Source: Cloacimonetes bacterium UBA6081 (GTDB lineage Bacteria; Cloacimonadota; Cloacimonadia; Cloacimonadales; Cloacimonadaceae). Taken from it: a DNA stretch of 23,354 bases. Each line of letters opens with the position of its first letter. The stretch's first letter is position 1. The stretch is from contig DIXL01000072.1 in NCBI GenBank assembly GCA_002428685.1, forward strand, positions 20,036-43,389, read 5' to 3'. A model generated the notes under the pieces. It saw only the letters and a list, made by a program, of their open reading frames with translations. It ran no database searches and was not told where the DNA came from. Shown piece after piece: positions 6,948 to 15,737 of this stretch. A program made the translations under genes and the position numbers.

Positions 6948-7717
6948 GTGGATAAACCCCGGTCGGCAGTTTTTACAAAGTTGATAAAGATCAATTGTTC
7001 GGGGCTTAGATTGTCCATGCTTTCTGCTTTTGCCAGAGCTTGGCTGATATTTAGTTTACTGCGGTAAAACAGGTTATAAATTTCTTTTATAGCTGCTACT
7101 GTTTCAGAGCTAAAACCTTTGCGCATTAAACCGACGCTGTTTAAGCCAACAGTTTTGTAGGGATTCCCTTGCCCGCGTGAATAGGGAACTATGTCCTTTT
7201 TAAGTGCCGAAGCCCCACCCACAAAGGCATGGGTGCCAACATGCACAAACTGATGAACTGCTGTTATACCTCCTATTATGGCATAGTCGTGAACATGCAC
7301 ATGACCGGCAAATTGCACCACATTGGCAATCACACAGAAATTTCCTATCTGGCAGTTGTGGGCAATATGAACGTATTCCATTATCAAATTGTTGTTGCCA
7401 ACCACAGTGTCTTCTTCCATCTGGTTGCTGCGGTTTATGGTTACGAATTCGCGGATGGTATTGTGGTTGCCAATGCGCAGTCTGGTAGGTTCGTCTTTAA
7501 ACTTAAGGTCTTGCGGATCTGTGCCCAAAACTGCATAGGGTGAAATTTTATTGCCATCGCCAAGCATAGTGTGTCCATCGATTATCACATTTGATGCCAG
7601 GACATTGTCTTTGCCCAAAACCACGTCTTTGCCGATTTGGCAATAGGGACCAATTATGCAGTTTTCGCCAAGCGTTGCACCTTCATGAATAATTGCAGTT
7701 GGATGAATTTGGTTCAT
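6944..7717 (-). CDS. lpxA: UDP-N-acetylglucosamine O-acyltransferase
   Basis: LpxA moves a 3-hydroxyacyl chain from acyl carrier protein to UDP-GlcNAc, the first step of lipid A synthesis. The 257 residues have the family length. Residues 1 to about 185 are left-handed beta-helix hexapeptide repeats (IGPYCQIG, IGNHNTIREF). YVHIAHNCQIGN (115-126) holds the catalytic His (H120, matching E. coli H125). The C-terminal helical part begins near GLNSVGLMRKGFS. The start overlaps the lpxC/fabZ stop and its stop overlaps the lipocalin start, each by 4 bp, so translation is probably coupled. Confidence 0.97.
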   Translation of the reverse strand: MNQIHPTAIIHEGATLGENCIIGPYCQIGKDVVLGKDNVLASNVIIDGHTMLGDGNKISPYAVLGTDPQDLKFKDEPTRLRIGNHNTIREFVTINRSNQMEEDTVVGNNNLIMEYVHIAHNCQIGNFCVIANVVQFAGHVHVHDYAIIGGITAVHQFVHVGTHAFVGGASALKKDIVPYSRGQGNPYKTVGLNSVGLMRKGFSSETVAAIKEIYNLFYRSKLNISQALAKAESMDNLSPEQLIFINFVKTADRGLST

Positions 7718-9108
7718 TTCTCTCTCTCCATAATCATGGCCATAAAGTCGCCTTCGGCTACTTTCTCTCCGTTTACATAGGTTTCACCGTGCATTTTTGC
7801 CAGGGAACGTTTTAAGGAAAGCACTTTCAGTTCATAGCGCAGCGTGTCACCCGGCATCACGGGTTTGCGAAATTTTACATTATCGATACTGGCAAAGTAA
7901 GCCACATGATTTTGAGGGTTTTCGAATTGATTTAGCAGCATGATGCCACCAGCTTGGGCCATGCCCTCTATAATCAGCACTCCCGGCATAATTGGATGGC
8001 CGGGAAAATGCCCTTGGAAAAAAGGCTCGTCAATAGTAACGTTTTTGATGCCAACCAAGGATTCGCCGGGGACAAATTCGATAATCTTATCCACCAGCAG
8101 GAAGGGATAACGATGTGGAATTATGCGCATGATGGCATTTATATCGAATACAACGTCGTTGCTCTTGCCCTTCTGATACATCTTTTTCAGCTCGTTTTTC
8201 TTTTGCATTTGACGTAGTTTTTTTACCAGCTCCACATTGGTTTTGTGTCCACTCCGCGCTGCCAGAATGTGGGCTTTTATCGGCAAGCCCAAAAGAGCTA
8301 TGTCGCCCAGTAAATCTACCACTTTGTGGCGGACAAATTCGTTTTGATAGCGCAAGGGGTGGCTGTTTAAGATGCCTTCGGAAGAAACGGTTACGGGTTT
8401 ATGATAACCAAACACATCCTGCAGATGCTTCAGCTCTTCATCGCCGATATTAGGCTCTGCAATTACCAGGGCATTTTCCAGCGAACCACCTTTTATCAGC
8501 CCTCTTTCTTTCAGATGTAGTATTTCGTTGATGAAACAAAAAGTGCGCGCTCCGGCAAATTCCTTTTCGTAAAAATCCAAGCTGGGTAACCAAGTGTATT
8601 GCGTTCCCAGATAGGGGTGTTTGTAATCTATCATAAAGGTTATTTTTAGCTCGTTGGAAGGCACAATCACCACATCCACATTGTCTTCCGGGGCAGAAAA
8701 GCTGATGGGAGAATCCAGTTCAAAAAAGATGCGTTCGCTATCTTGTTTCACCAAACCGCACTGGCGCAGTAGATTTAAGAAAACATAAGGGGAACCATCG
8801 GCAACCGGAGCTTCGGGACCGTCTATTTCGATGCGGATGTTGTCTATCCGAAGTCCCTTTACAGCAGAAAGAACATGCTCGATAGTGCCAACTGTGGCTC
8901 CATCTATGCCAATTGTGGTTCCGCGGGAAATATCCACAACATGGTCTATATCAGCAGGGATTTGAGGTTTATTGGGCAAATCGGTGCGGATAAAAACGAT
9001 GCCTTCTTCCGGGGTTGCAGGTTTAAACCTGATTGTGGTGATTTCTCCGGTGTGTAGTCCTATGCCTGTGTATGAGGCCTCGCCACCAATGGTGTGTTTG
9101 TATTCCAT
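7714..9108 (-). CDS. lpxC/fabZ: LpxC-FabZ fusion: UDP-3-O-acyl-GlcNAc deacetylase / 3-hydroxyacyl-ACP dehydratase
   Basis: This is a 464-residue bifunctional enzyme. Residues 1 to about 300 are LpxC, the zinc deacetylase that commits the cell to lipid A: TIEHVLSA (H78), FVRHKVVDLLGD (H261 and D265) supply zinc ligands and SGHKTN (H288) the general acid. A short lysine-rich linker (about 300-318) leads to FabZ (about 319-464), with RIIPHRYPFLLVD, the catalytic His in GHFPGHP (H367) and E381 in LIIEGMAQAGG. FabZ dehydrates 3-hydroxyacyl-ACP and so competes for the LpxA/LpxD acyl donor, which makes the fusion sensible. Such fusions are known in Bacteroidota and relatives. An AAGGAG Shine-Dalgarno overlaps the lpxD stop, 9 bp away. 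Confidence 0.97.
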   Translation of the reverse strand: MEYKHTIGGEASYTGIGLHTGEITTIRFKPATPEEGIVFIRTDLPNKPQIPADIDHVVDISRGTTIGIDGATVGTIEHVLSAVKGLRIDNIRIEIDGPEAPVADGSPYVFLNLLRQCGLVKQDSERIFFELDSPISFSAPEDNVDVVIVPSNELKITFMIDYKHPYLGTQYTWLPSLDFYEKEFAGARTFCFINEILHLKERGLIKGGSLENALVIAEPNIGDEELKHLQDVFGYHKPVTVSSEGILNSHPLRYQNEFVRHKVVDLLGDIALLGLPIKAHILAARSGHKTNVELVKKLRQMQKKNELKKMYQKGKSNDVVFDINAIMRIIPHRYPFLLVDKIIEFVPGESLVGIKNVTIDEPFFQGHFPGHPIMPGVLIIEGMAQAGGIMLLNQFENPQNHVAYFASIDNVKFRKPVMPGDTLRYELKVLSLKRSLAKMHGETYVNGEKVAEGDFMAMIMEREK

Positions 9109-9117
9109 AAGGTCTCC

Positions 9118-10149
9118 TTAAGTGTCTTCCTTTTTGGCTTTTGTAAACGCACGATACATCTCGGGTATATGCTTTTGAATTGCTATAATGCGCTTGGTGA
9201 GATTGGCCTCCATTGCAGGAGTACCAAAATACCGCCCCTTTTCCGGAATATCGTGCACTACTCCGGATTGAGCACCAACCATGGCATAAGAGCCTATGGT
9301 TAAATGGCCTGCTACCCCAACCTGTCCAGCCAGATAAACGTAATCACCCACTATGGTGCTTCCGGCTAAACCTACCTGAGAACACAAAATGCTGTGTTCA
9401 CCGATAACGCAGTTGTGGCCAACTTGCACCAGATTATCTATCTTGGTGCCGTTGCCAATTTTGGTGCTACCCAAAGTAGCGCGATCTATGCAACTGTTTG
9501 CCCCGATTTCCACTCCGTCGCCAATAACAACATTACCAACCTGCGGAATCTTTTGCTGTTCTCCATTCATCAGCATAAAGCCAAAACCATCCGCACCTAT
9601 GACAACGCCACTATGCAGGATGCAGTTTTTGCCTATAAAGCAATCTTCATATACTGTTACGCTGGGCAATAGCTTTGTGCCTGCTCCAATGGCCACATTT
9701 TGGCCGATGGAGCAGCCTTCGGAAATGATTGCGCCTTTTCCAAGGGTGCAGCCACTGCCTATCACCACATTTGGCCCGATCGCAACTTCACCTTCATAGC
9801 GAATGTCGTCCGCTATTACTGCGCTGGGATGTATATTGTAAGCTCTGTTTTTATTATCCAGGCGTAGCCAGTAGGTAATCAAAACCATCAGCGCAAAATA
9901 GGGCTTATCAACCACTAATAAGCTTCTGCCCTGTAATTTTGGGGCATAATCAGCAGTAGTGATAATCAATCCGGCCTTGCTTTGTTGAACACTATCCAGC
10001 TGCTTCTCTTGTTCCAAAAAGACTATGGTGTCTGCATCGGCCTCTGAGGGCTCACTAACCTTGTTCAAAGGCCTGCCATCACCTTGGAGATTTCCTCCAC
10101 AAATTGAAGGCAACTGCTGGGCATCAAGGGTATTTATAAATAGTTTCAT
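9118..10149 (-). CDS. lpxD: UDP-3-O-acylglucosamine N-acyltransferase
   Basis: LpxD adds the second 3-hydroxyacyl chain to the LpxC product in lipid A synthesis. The 343 residues match the family. The N-terminal uridine-binding domain (1 to about 105) contains DTIVFLEQEKQLD and SLLVVDKPYFALMVL; hexapeptide repeats run from about 107 to 320. Conserved signatures are GADGFGF (185-191), IGANSCIDRATLG (215-227) and the catalytic His in VQVGHNCVIGEH (H245). A C-terminal helix (RIIAIQKHIPEMYRAF) closes the protein. The start overlaps the upstream skp stop (TAATG). Confidence 0.97.
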   Translation of the reverse strand: MKLFINTLDAQQLPSICGGNLQGDGRPLNKVSEPSEADADTIVFLEQEKQLDSVQQSKAGLIITTADYAPKLQGRSLLVVDKPYFALMVLITYWLRLDNKNRAYNIHPSAVIADDIRYEGEVAIGPNVVIGSGCTLGKGAIISEGCSIGQNVAIGAGTKLLPSVTVYEDCFIGKNCILHSGVVIGADGFGFMLMNGEQQKIPQVGNVVIGDGVEIGANSCIDRATLGSTKIGNGTKIDNLVQVGHNCVIGEHSILCSQVGLAGSTIVGDYVYLAGQVGVAGHLTIGSYAMVGAQSGVVHDIPEKGRYFGTPAMEANLTKRIIAIQKHIPEMYRAFTKAKKEDT

Positions 10150-10769
10150 TAGAACTTTTCTGGCTCTTTATAATCTTCTGGCGGCTTTATATCAGCAGGA
10201 GGTGGAGGAGGGGAAAAACCGGGATCTGTAGGCGCAGGTTCGGTTGGCTTTACTGTGTCTTTGTTCAATTCCTGCAAAATTTGCTCTGTGATGTCTATGG
10301 AAGGAGCGGCATAAAGCACGCTGCCCATACTGATATCAAAAATCATGGTATATTTTTCGTCTTCGGCAGTTTTCTTAATTAGATCGTGGATCTTTTTAGT
10401 CAGGGGATCAATCAATTCACGGTAGCGTTGTTCCGCTTTGCCATTATCACCAAAGAACTCTTCCAACAGGCGACCCGCATCGGCTTTTTTTGTATCAATC
10501 AGCCCGAGTTTTTCACGCTTGGTGGCATCATTCATGGTTAGCTTACGGATTTCAAAATCCCGTTCCATCTGCTTTATTTCATCGTCTAATGTTTTTATCT
10601 GGCTGGTCCAGTTTTGCTTGTCCAGGGCAAACAAACGGGCTACTTCAGCAGCCTCGTTGCTATCCAAAAGCAATCTGTCTGTATTCACATAACCAAGCTT
10701 ACCCGCTTGAGAAAAGCAAAGGGCAGACAAACCAAGCAGAATTGCTATTATCAGTATTTGTTTGGTCAT
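10149..10769 (-). CDS. skp: Periplasmic OmpH/Skp-family chaperone
   Basis: This 206-residue protein has a signal peptide (ILIIAILLGLSALCFS, cleavage near residue 20) followed by GKLGYVNTDRLL, the usual Skp/OmpH opening. A charged helical hairpin follows (about 50-130), and YTMIFDISMGSVLYA is the family's closing strand region. Skp holds unfolded outer-membrane proteins in the periplasm. The C-terminus has a proline-rich tail (PTDPGFSPPPPPADIKPPE, about 180-200) not found in E. coli Skp, perhaps an extended linker. The start has AAGGAG 7 bp upstream. Its place ahead of lpxD is classical (skp-lpxD). Confidence 0.93.
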   Translation of the reverse strand: MTKQILIIAILLGLSALCFSQAGKLGYVNTDRLLLDSNEAAEVARLFALDKQNWTSQIKTLDDEIKQMERDFEIRKLTMNDATKREKLGLIDTKKADAGRLLEEFFGDNGKAEQRYRELIDPLTKKIHDLIKKTAEDEKYTMIFDISMGSVLYAAPSIDITEQILQELNKDTVKPTEPAPTDPGFSPPPPPADIKPPEDYKEPEKF

Positions 10770-10778
10770 TGTAACTCC

Positions 10779-12233
10779 TTAGTCCTTAATAGGATAGATA
10801 GGTTCTAATACTTTTACTGCACGCACATCATCAACTCTGCGAACCGGTGTGCAAAGTGGTGCATCATGCAATAGTTCTGGATTTTCCCGGCATTCTTTGG
10901 CAATTTCTATCATAGCCTCGGCAAATGCATCCATGCTATCCAGACTTTCTGTTTCGGTGGGTTCCACCATCATTGCTTCCGGAATGATGAGCGGGAAATA
11001 TATCGTAGGCGCATGAAATCCTTTATCCAAAAGCCTTTTAGCTATATCAATTGTAGAGATGCCCTGCTCCTTTTTTTGTTTGGTGCCGTCCATCACGAAT
11101 TCGTGCATGCAGAATTCTGTGTGTTCAATGTGATATTCCGGCTGCAAACGCTTCATAAGATAGTTTGCGTTCATAATAGCATTTTCGGAAACGCGGCGCA
11201 AGCCCTTTGCTCCCAGCATTTTTATATAGATGTAAGCACGAACCATAATGGCAAAGTTGCCATAGAACGTATGCACCTTGCCTATGGAAGTTGCCTCATG
11301 TTTGTAATCCAGATAGTAGCCATGATCATTTTTATCTATCATCGGCACAGGCAGATAAGGGATTAGCTTTTCTACTACGCCAACAGGTCCGCAACCGGGT
11401 CCACCTCCCCCATGGGGAGTGGCAAAGGTTTTATGCAGATTAAAGTGCATCACGTCAAATCCTATCTTACCAGGCTGCACAATGCCCAAAAGAGCATTCA
11501 GATTAGCCCCGTCCATATACATCAGGCCGTCCACAGCGTGCATTATTTCTGCAATTTCCTCAATCTGGTTTTCAAATAGTCCCAAGGTGTTGGGATTGGT
11601 TAGCATGAAACCGGCGGTGTTTTCATCCACCAGTTCTCTCAGTTTGGCAAGGTCACAGCGGCCGTCTGATTTGGATTTCAGCTCTACCACGTCGTAGCCA
11701 ACTAAAGCACAGGTGGCAGGATTGGTGCCATGAGCACTGTCTGGGATTATGATCTTGGTTTTATGCGTATTGCCTTTGGCTTTGTGATAGGCAGCAATTA
11801 TCTTGATTCCGGTAAATTCACCTTGAGCACCGGCAACAGGTTGCAGGGTAACTTTGGCCATTCCGGAAATTTCGGCCAGATCGCTTTGCAGCTCATAGAG
11901 CAATTCCAATGCGCCTTGCAGAGTGGCTTCCGGTTGGTAGGGATGCAGATTGGCAAAGCAGGTGTGCCGCACCAGGGTCTCATGAACTTTGGGATTATAC
12001 TTCATAGTGCAAGAGCCAAGGGGATACAAACCCTTTTCTATAAAGTGATTCTTGTGGCTGAGCGCAATGTAATGGCGCATCACATCCATCTCACTTACTT
12101 CCGGCAGACGCGCAATCTTTTCGCGTTGCAGCTCTTTGGGAATCAAGCTGTCCAGATGTGTGTCAATTTCACGCTTGGGCAGGCTTACGCCTTTGCGACC
12201 CGCAGTGCTGTATTCAAATATGGTTTGACTCAT
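10779..12233 (-). CDS. gcvPB: Glycine dehydrogenase (decarboxylating) subunit 2
   Basis: This is the PLP-binding half of the two-subunit P-protein of the glycine cleavage system, 484 residues. It decarboxylates glycine and passes the aminomethyl group to lipoylated H-protein. HFNLHKTFATPHGGGGPG carries the PLP lysine (K268). SAHGTNPATCA (167-177) and YPLGSCTMKYNPK (70-82) are typical. The start overlaps the gcvPA stop by 4 bp, consistent with an alpha2beta2 enzyme made at equal levels. The stop is 9 bp before the skp start, which suggests read-through into the envelope genes. H-, T- and L-proteins are not in the window. Confidence 0.97.
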   Translation of the reverse strand: MSQTIFEYSTAGRKGVSLPKREIDTHLDSLIPKELQREKIARLPEVSEMDVMRHYIALSHKNHFIEKGLYPLGSCTMKYNPKVHETLVRHTCFANLHPYQPEATLQGALELLYELQSDLAEISGMAKVTLQPVAGAQGEFTGIKIIAAYHKAKGNTHKTKIIIPDSAHGTNPATCALVGYDVVELKSKSDGRCDLAKLRELVDENTAGFMLTNPNTLGLFENQIEEIAEIMHAVDGLMYMDGANLNALLGIVQPGKIGFDVMHFNLHKTFATPHGGGGPGCGPVGVVEKLIPYLPVPMIDKNDHGYYLDYKHEATSIGKVHTFYGNFAIMVRAYIYIKMLGAKGLRRVSENAIMNANYLMKRLQPEYHIEHTEFCMHEFVMDGTKQKKEQGISTIDIAKRLLDKGFHAPTIYFPLIIPEAMMVEPTETESLDSMDAFAEAMIEIAKECRENPELLHDAPLCTPVRRVDDVRAVKVLEPIYPIKD

Positions 12234-13573
12234 TTCACCACCTCCTGCATCGCTTTTACCAGGGCATCTATATCGGCCTTACTTTTCTTTTCTGTTACCG
12301 CAATCAACAAGGCATTCGGTTTACCAAAGGCTGCCATATCAACCCCCGGATAAATAATGCGGGGCAACATCAGCTTGATGAGCTGGCTGGCCGGTTTGGG
12401 AGTGTTTATCACAAACTCCTTAAAGAAAGGAGCTTGGGGATAGGCGAGGCTGATACCGGGGATTTTGCAGAGTTCCACCGCAGCATAATGAGCCTTTTGA
12501 GCAGATTGGGTGGCAACTTCTTTCAAACCTTCCCGTCCCATCAGACACATGTAAACCGTTGCAGCAAGCGTGCATAAGGACTGGTTGGAGCAAATATTGG
12601 AGGTTGCTTTATTACGGCGAATATGTTGCTCTCTGGCTTGCAGAGTCAGCGCATAAGCCTTGTTTCCATCTTTATCCAGGGTGGCACCAACAATACGGCC
12701 TGGCATCTGACGGGCATTATCCAGCTTCGTGGCAAAAAAGCCGAAAAGCGGTCCGCCCATATACATGCTATTACCAAGAGCCTGACCTTCTCCCACCACG
12801 ATATCTGCATTGTAGCCTGCAGGAGGATTGATAATCCCCAAAGAAATGGGATCAACACAGGCTATCAAAAGGCATTTGGGCTTAGCATGGATGATGGCAT
12901 CCAATTCGCTAACAGCTTCCAGATTGCCATAAAAATTGGGGTTTTGAACCACTACGCTGCCGATTGTATCATCCAGCATGGCTTCCAAGGCTTTCAGATC
13001 AATGCGTCCGTCTTTTTCCGGGGCAGTTAGCAGTTCCACGCCTATGCCTTCGGTATATACTTTTATCACTTTTACAAATTCCGGATGCAGCGTGGCAGGT
13101 AAAATGGCCTTCATCAGTTTGTTTTTACGCACTGCCATCAGGATTGCTTCGGCCACGGCACTGGCTCCGTCATACAAACTGGCATTGGCTATTTCCATGC
13201 CCGTAAGCTCACAAATCATGGTTTGATATTCATAGATAAACTGCAATGTTCCCTGGCTAACTTCTGCCTGATAGGGGGTATAGGCTGTAAAAAACTCCGG
13301 CCGCGAAACTATTGTATCCACAGCAGCAGGGATAAAGTGATCATAAACACCGGCACCCAAAAAAGCATTGGCACTTCCCGCGCAGATGTTCTGGCAGGTT
13401 TGGGCTTTTATCTTGTTGGTAATTTCCAGCTCGGATAAGGGTTCATCCAGATTCAAAGGCTTATCAAGACGCAATTTGGCAGGAATGGAGGATATTAAAT
13501 CCTCAAATTTCTGCACTCCGATTACTGATAGGATTTTTTGTCTATCTCTATCTGTATTAGATATATAGGGCAT
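12230..13573 (-). CDS. gcvPA: Glycine dehydrogenase (decarboxylating) subunit 1
   Basis: This is the N-terminal-type subunit of the split P-protein, 447 residues, the usual length. Family stretches include MPYISNTDRDRQKIL at the start, FLGAGVYDHFIPAAVD, FYTAYTPYQAE-like FFTAYTPYQAEVSQG, and REQHIRRNKATSNICSNQ near residue 320. It pairs with GcvPB to form the active enzyme; the PLP lysine is in the partner. An AAGGAG Shine-Dalgarno lies about 5 bp from the ATG, next to a near-palindrome ATGCACcGTGCAT (13585-13597). It heads the seven-gene gcvPA-gcvPB-skp-lpxD-lpxC/fabZ-lpxA-lipocalin unit. No glycine riboswitch is recognised in the leader. Confidence 0.97.
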   Translation of the reverse strand: MPYISNTDRDRQKILSVIGVQKFEDLISSIPAKLRLDKPLNLDEPLSELEITNKIKAQTCQNICAGSANAFLGAGVYDHFIPAAVDTIVSRPEFFTAYTPYQAEVSQGTLQFIYEYQTMICELTGMEIANASLYDGASAVAEAILMAVRKNKLMKAILPATLHPEFVKVIKVYTEGIGVELLTAPEKDGRIDLKALEAMLDDTIGSVVVQNPNFYGNLEAVSELDAIIHAKPKCLLIACVDPISLGIINPPAGYNADIVVGEGQALGNSMYMGGPLFGFFATKLDNARQMPGRIVGATLDKDGNKAYALTLQAREQHIRRNKATSNICSNQSLCTLAATVYMCLMGREGLKEVATQSAQKAHYAAVELCKIPGISLAYPQAPFFKEFVINTPKPASQLIKLMLPRIIYPGVDMAAFGKPNALLIAVTEKKSKADIDALVKAMQEVVK

Positions 13574-13617
13574 ATTCGCTCCTTATGCACCGTGCATTAA
13601 AATAATAGTTTTTTGCA

Positions 13618-13645
13618 ACTCTATTTTATCCTTGGATTATGTCAA
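13618..13645 (-). promoter_or_regulatory. Candidate sigma-70-type promoter for gcvPA
   Basis: Read on the minus strand, a perfect -35 TTGACA (13645-13640) is followed after 16 bp by TAGAGT (13623-13618), matching the -10 consensus at four of six bases. It sits about 45 bp upstream of the gcvPA ATG, so the leader would be short. The match is by eye only. Confidence 0.45.
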
Positions 13646-13669
13646 TGGATTTCCTCTGATTGTGTGGGT

Positions 13670-13912
13670 TTTTACCACCGGGAACACCGAAGACACCGAA
13701 GAATAGGGACACGGATTTGAAGCATTTAGCGAATTAACCCGGATAAAATTTAACCACCGGGAACACCTAAGACCCTTGGATTAGTTATTGGGAAGCACGC
13801 AGATTCCGCAGATTTACTACTATTTAATTTGCGAAATCTGCGCAATTTGTGCGCTTCGCTAAAAAGCATCTGTGTTAATCCGTTTAATCCGTTCATTCCG
13901 TGTAACCATTAA
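13670..13912. repeat. Intergenic repeat block between gcvPA and the kinase gene
   Basis: The motif accaccgggaacacc occurs twice (13674-13688 and 13753-13767). An inverted repeat follows (13795-13815 with 13834-13852, core cgcagattt/aaatctgcg), then short repeats of an aatccgtt type (about 13878-13905). Extragenic repeats of this accgaagacaccgaag kind are scattered in many bacterial genomes. No gene is seen in 13646-13980. Confidence 0.6.
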
Positions 13913-13991
13913 TTATGACTCTTAAAAGAAAGTCTTGACTTCTATGGCTTCGCCGGATTTTGGGAAGAAAGTTTAGTTGTGAGGAAAGAAC

Positions 13992-15398
13992 ATGGAGAAC
14001 ATCCGCATTGGCATAGTAGGAAACATCGGCGTGGGCAAATCCACCTTTATAGCAGCAGCAAGTTCCGCACCTCTGAATAAGGTTCTAACCTCTGTATATC
14101 CAAAACCAAATGGTTCTGAAGGGGTTTTTGCCTTTCCGGAAAAATTCAATCCCATTGTCCTTGATTCTTTTTACCGCGATCCCGTTGCCAATGCCTTTAT
14201 GGCGCAGATAGAATTCTTCAACGGCCGTCTCGACCGCCAAAAGCTTATCCATTCCTGCCGCGGAATCGTGCTGGAAGACCGCACTCTGGCAGAGGATTAT
14301 CACATATTCGGCAAAGCCCAGCGCATCCTGCAGAATATGTCTGAACCCGAATTCATTGCCTACCAACGCACCTACAGGCTGATGACCGAACAGATAAAAG
14401 AACCCGACCTCCTGGTTTATTTCAAGGCAGACGTTCCCACTCTGCTGGAGAGGATTAAAGAGCGCGGCCGCGCCAGCGAGCTTGCCATTCCCCCCAGCTA
14501 CCTGGAATTGCTGAATAATCTCTACGAGGATTTTATTGCGCATCATGTAGGCTGTCCTGTGCTGATAATTGATGCGGACAAAGCCGTGGAAAAGGCAGAA
14601 TGGCAACGCCGCACGGTCCATCTGGTGGCTGAGCAGGTGAAAGCTTTGGGACTTCGCGTCTCCAGCCCCGGCATCAGCCAATGGGTAACCTTGCCGCAAA
14701 CCGAAGCCACGCTGAAAGCCATAGATGTGGAGCGCAACCTGGAACAATACCTTGCCGAACACCCGAAACTGATCACCATAGCCGGCAATGTGGGCTTGGG
14801 TAAATCCACCCTCACCGCCATTATGGGACGCAGCCTGAAGATAAACACCCTGTACGAAAAACCGGAAGAGAATCCCCTTTTGGAACAGTTTTTGGGGGAT
14901 AAGAAAACCTATTGCTACAATCTTCAATTGCATTTTCTGGAAATGAGAGCCCAGCAACGCCGCCTCGGTAAAAGCGGCGACGGAAGCTATGTGAAAGACC
15001 GTTCCCTGCCCGAAGACCTGCTGGTTTTCTGCAACCAGTTCCATGCAGACGGCTTGCTGACAGATGACGAGCTGGATAATTTGCTTACCCAATTCCAAAC
15101 CGTCAACCGCCAGCTTCCCTCCTCCGACCTGATAATCCTGCTACAAGGCAGTCCCTCCCTGGCTTGGGAACGCATTCAGCAACGCGGCAGAGAAATGGAG
15201 ATTGAAGGAGGCTGGAATCTCACCGAAATAAACAACCTGAACCACTGGTACAAAGCCTACGGCGCAAACGTGGTTAAGCTCGGTTTTCATCACGGCTCAG
15301 TCCTCGAAATAGACGTAGAAAAGCTGGATTTAACCAACCGCATCCACGTTGGCTATATCTTCGAGCGCGTGCTGGAAATCCTTAGGAACCAAGATTAG
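13992..15398 (+). CDS. Two fused deoxynucleoside-kinase-type domains
   Basis: This 468-residue protein contains two P-loop nucleoside kinase domains in a row. Domain 1 (about 1-220) has GNIGVGKST (10-18), FPEKF (48-52, putative substrate Glu50), QIEFFNGRLDRQ (72-83), EDRTLAED (95-102) and the lid RIKERGRASE (154-163). Domain 2 (about 258-468) has GNVGLGKST (265-273), YEKPEENP (288-295), QLHFLEMRAQQ (312-322), KDRSLPED (335-342) and ERIQQRGREME (393-403). These match the dNK family, which phosphorylates deoxynucleosides for salvage. Both sites look intact, so each half may serve a different nucleoside, as in two-chain dAK/dGK enzymes. GAGGA lies 6 bp before the ATG. The gene is somewhat richer in G+C than its neighbours. 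Family: sure; substrate: unknown. Confidence 0.9.
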   Translation: MENIRIGIVGNIGVGKSTFIAAASSAPLNKVLTSVYPKPNGSEGVFAFPEKFNPIVLDSFYRDPVANAFMAQIEFFNGRLDRQKLIHSCRGIVLEDRTLAEDYHIFGKAQRILQNMSEPEFIAYQRTYRLMTEQIKEPDLLVYFKADVPTLLERIKERGRASELAIPPSYLELLNNLYEDFIAHHVGCPVLIIDADKAVEKAEWQRRTVHLVAEQVKALGLRVSSPGISQWVTLPQTEATLKAIDVERNLEQYLAEHPKLITIAGNVGLGKSTLTAIMGRSLKINTLYEKPEENPLLEQFLGDKKTYCYNLQLHFLEMRAQQRRLGKSGDGSYVKDRSLPEDLLVFCNQFHADGLLTDDELDNLLTQFQTVNRQLPSSDLIILLQGSPSLAWERIQQRGREMEIEGGWNLTEINNLNHWYKAYGANVVKLGFHHGSVLEIDVEKLDLTNRIHVGYIFERVLEILRNQD

Positions 15399-15469
15399 TA
15401 CTTTGCTTTCTTCACTTATTCCTTTCCGTCATTCCAGCGTAGGAGACTATGTGAAAGCACTTCTGAGCG

Positions 15470-15664
15470 GCATCCTGAGTCCCGGCGGGACGACATTTCA
15501 GATAGTATACGCACACAATAAAACTACCTCGAGTCCCAGCGGGACGGTATTTTAGACAAGCACAAGATGTCCAACTTCCAAACAATTAAGTGTCTTTTAT
15601 GCCGTCCCGAAGGGACTCATAAAGGTTTCTCAGGATCGCATAATACTATCTGAAATGTTGTCGC
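15470..15664. repeat. Nested inverted-repeat block between kinase and TonB-like genes
   Basis: The outer arms are 15489-15508 (gacgacatttcagatagtat) and 15643-15664 in opposite orientation. The inner arms are 15531-15547 (gagtcccagcgggacgg) and 15602-15618 in opposite orientation. Each inner arm is itself a small GTCCC/GGGAC hairpin, and a third such hairpin lies at about 15477-15490. The block could terminate the kinase transcript or be a miniature mobile element about 0.2 kb long. No gene is seen in 15399-15737. Confidence 0.7.
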
Positions 15665-15737
15665 ATCTTCCTTGACAAAATGAATACAATAATGATCAGT
15701 GTATCTTTACAAAACTTAACCATGGAGTCGAGAAGAT

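Noticed and set aside
11730..12353. Plus-strand open frame of 207 codons
   Set aside because: It is antisense to the well-supported gcvPA/gcvPB junction and is a codon-bias shadow.
13574..13700. Glycine riboswitch ahead of gcvPA
   Set aside because: The candidate leader is too short and no conserved aptamer pattern is visible.
14085..15098. Long minus-strand open frame (337 codons) opposite the kinase gene
   Set aside because: It lies wholly antisense to a gene with two clear P-loop domains, has no Shine-Dalgarno and no recognisable motif.
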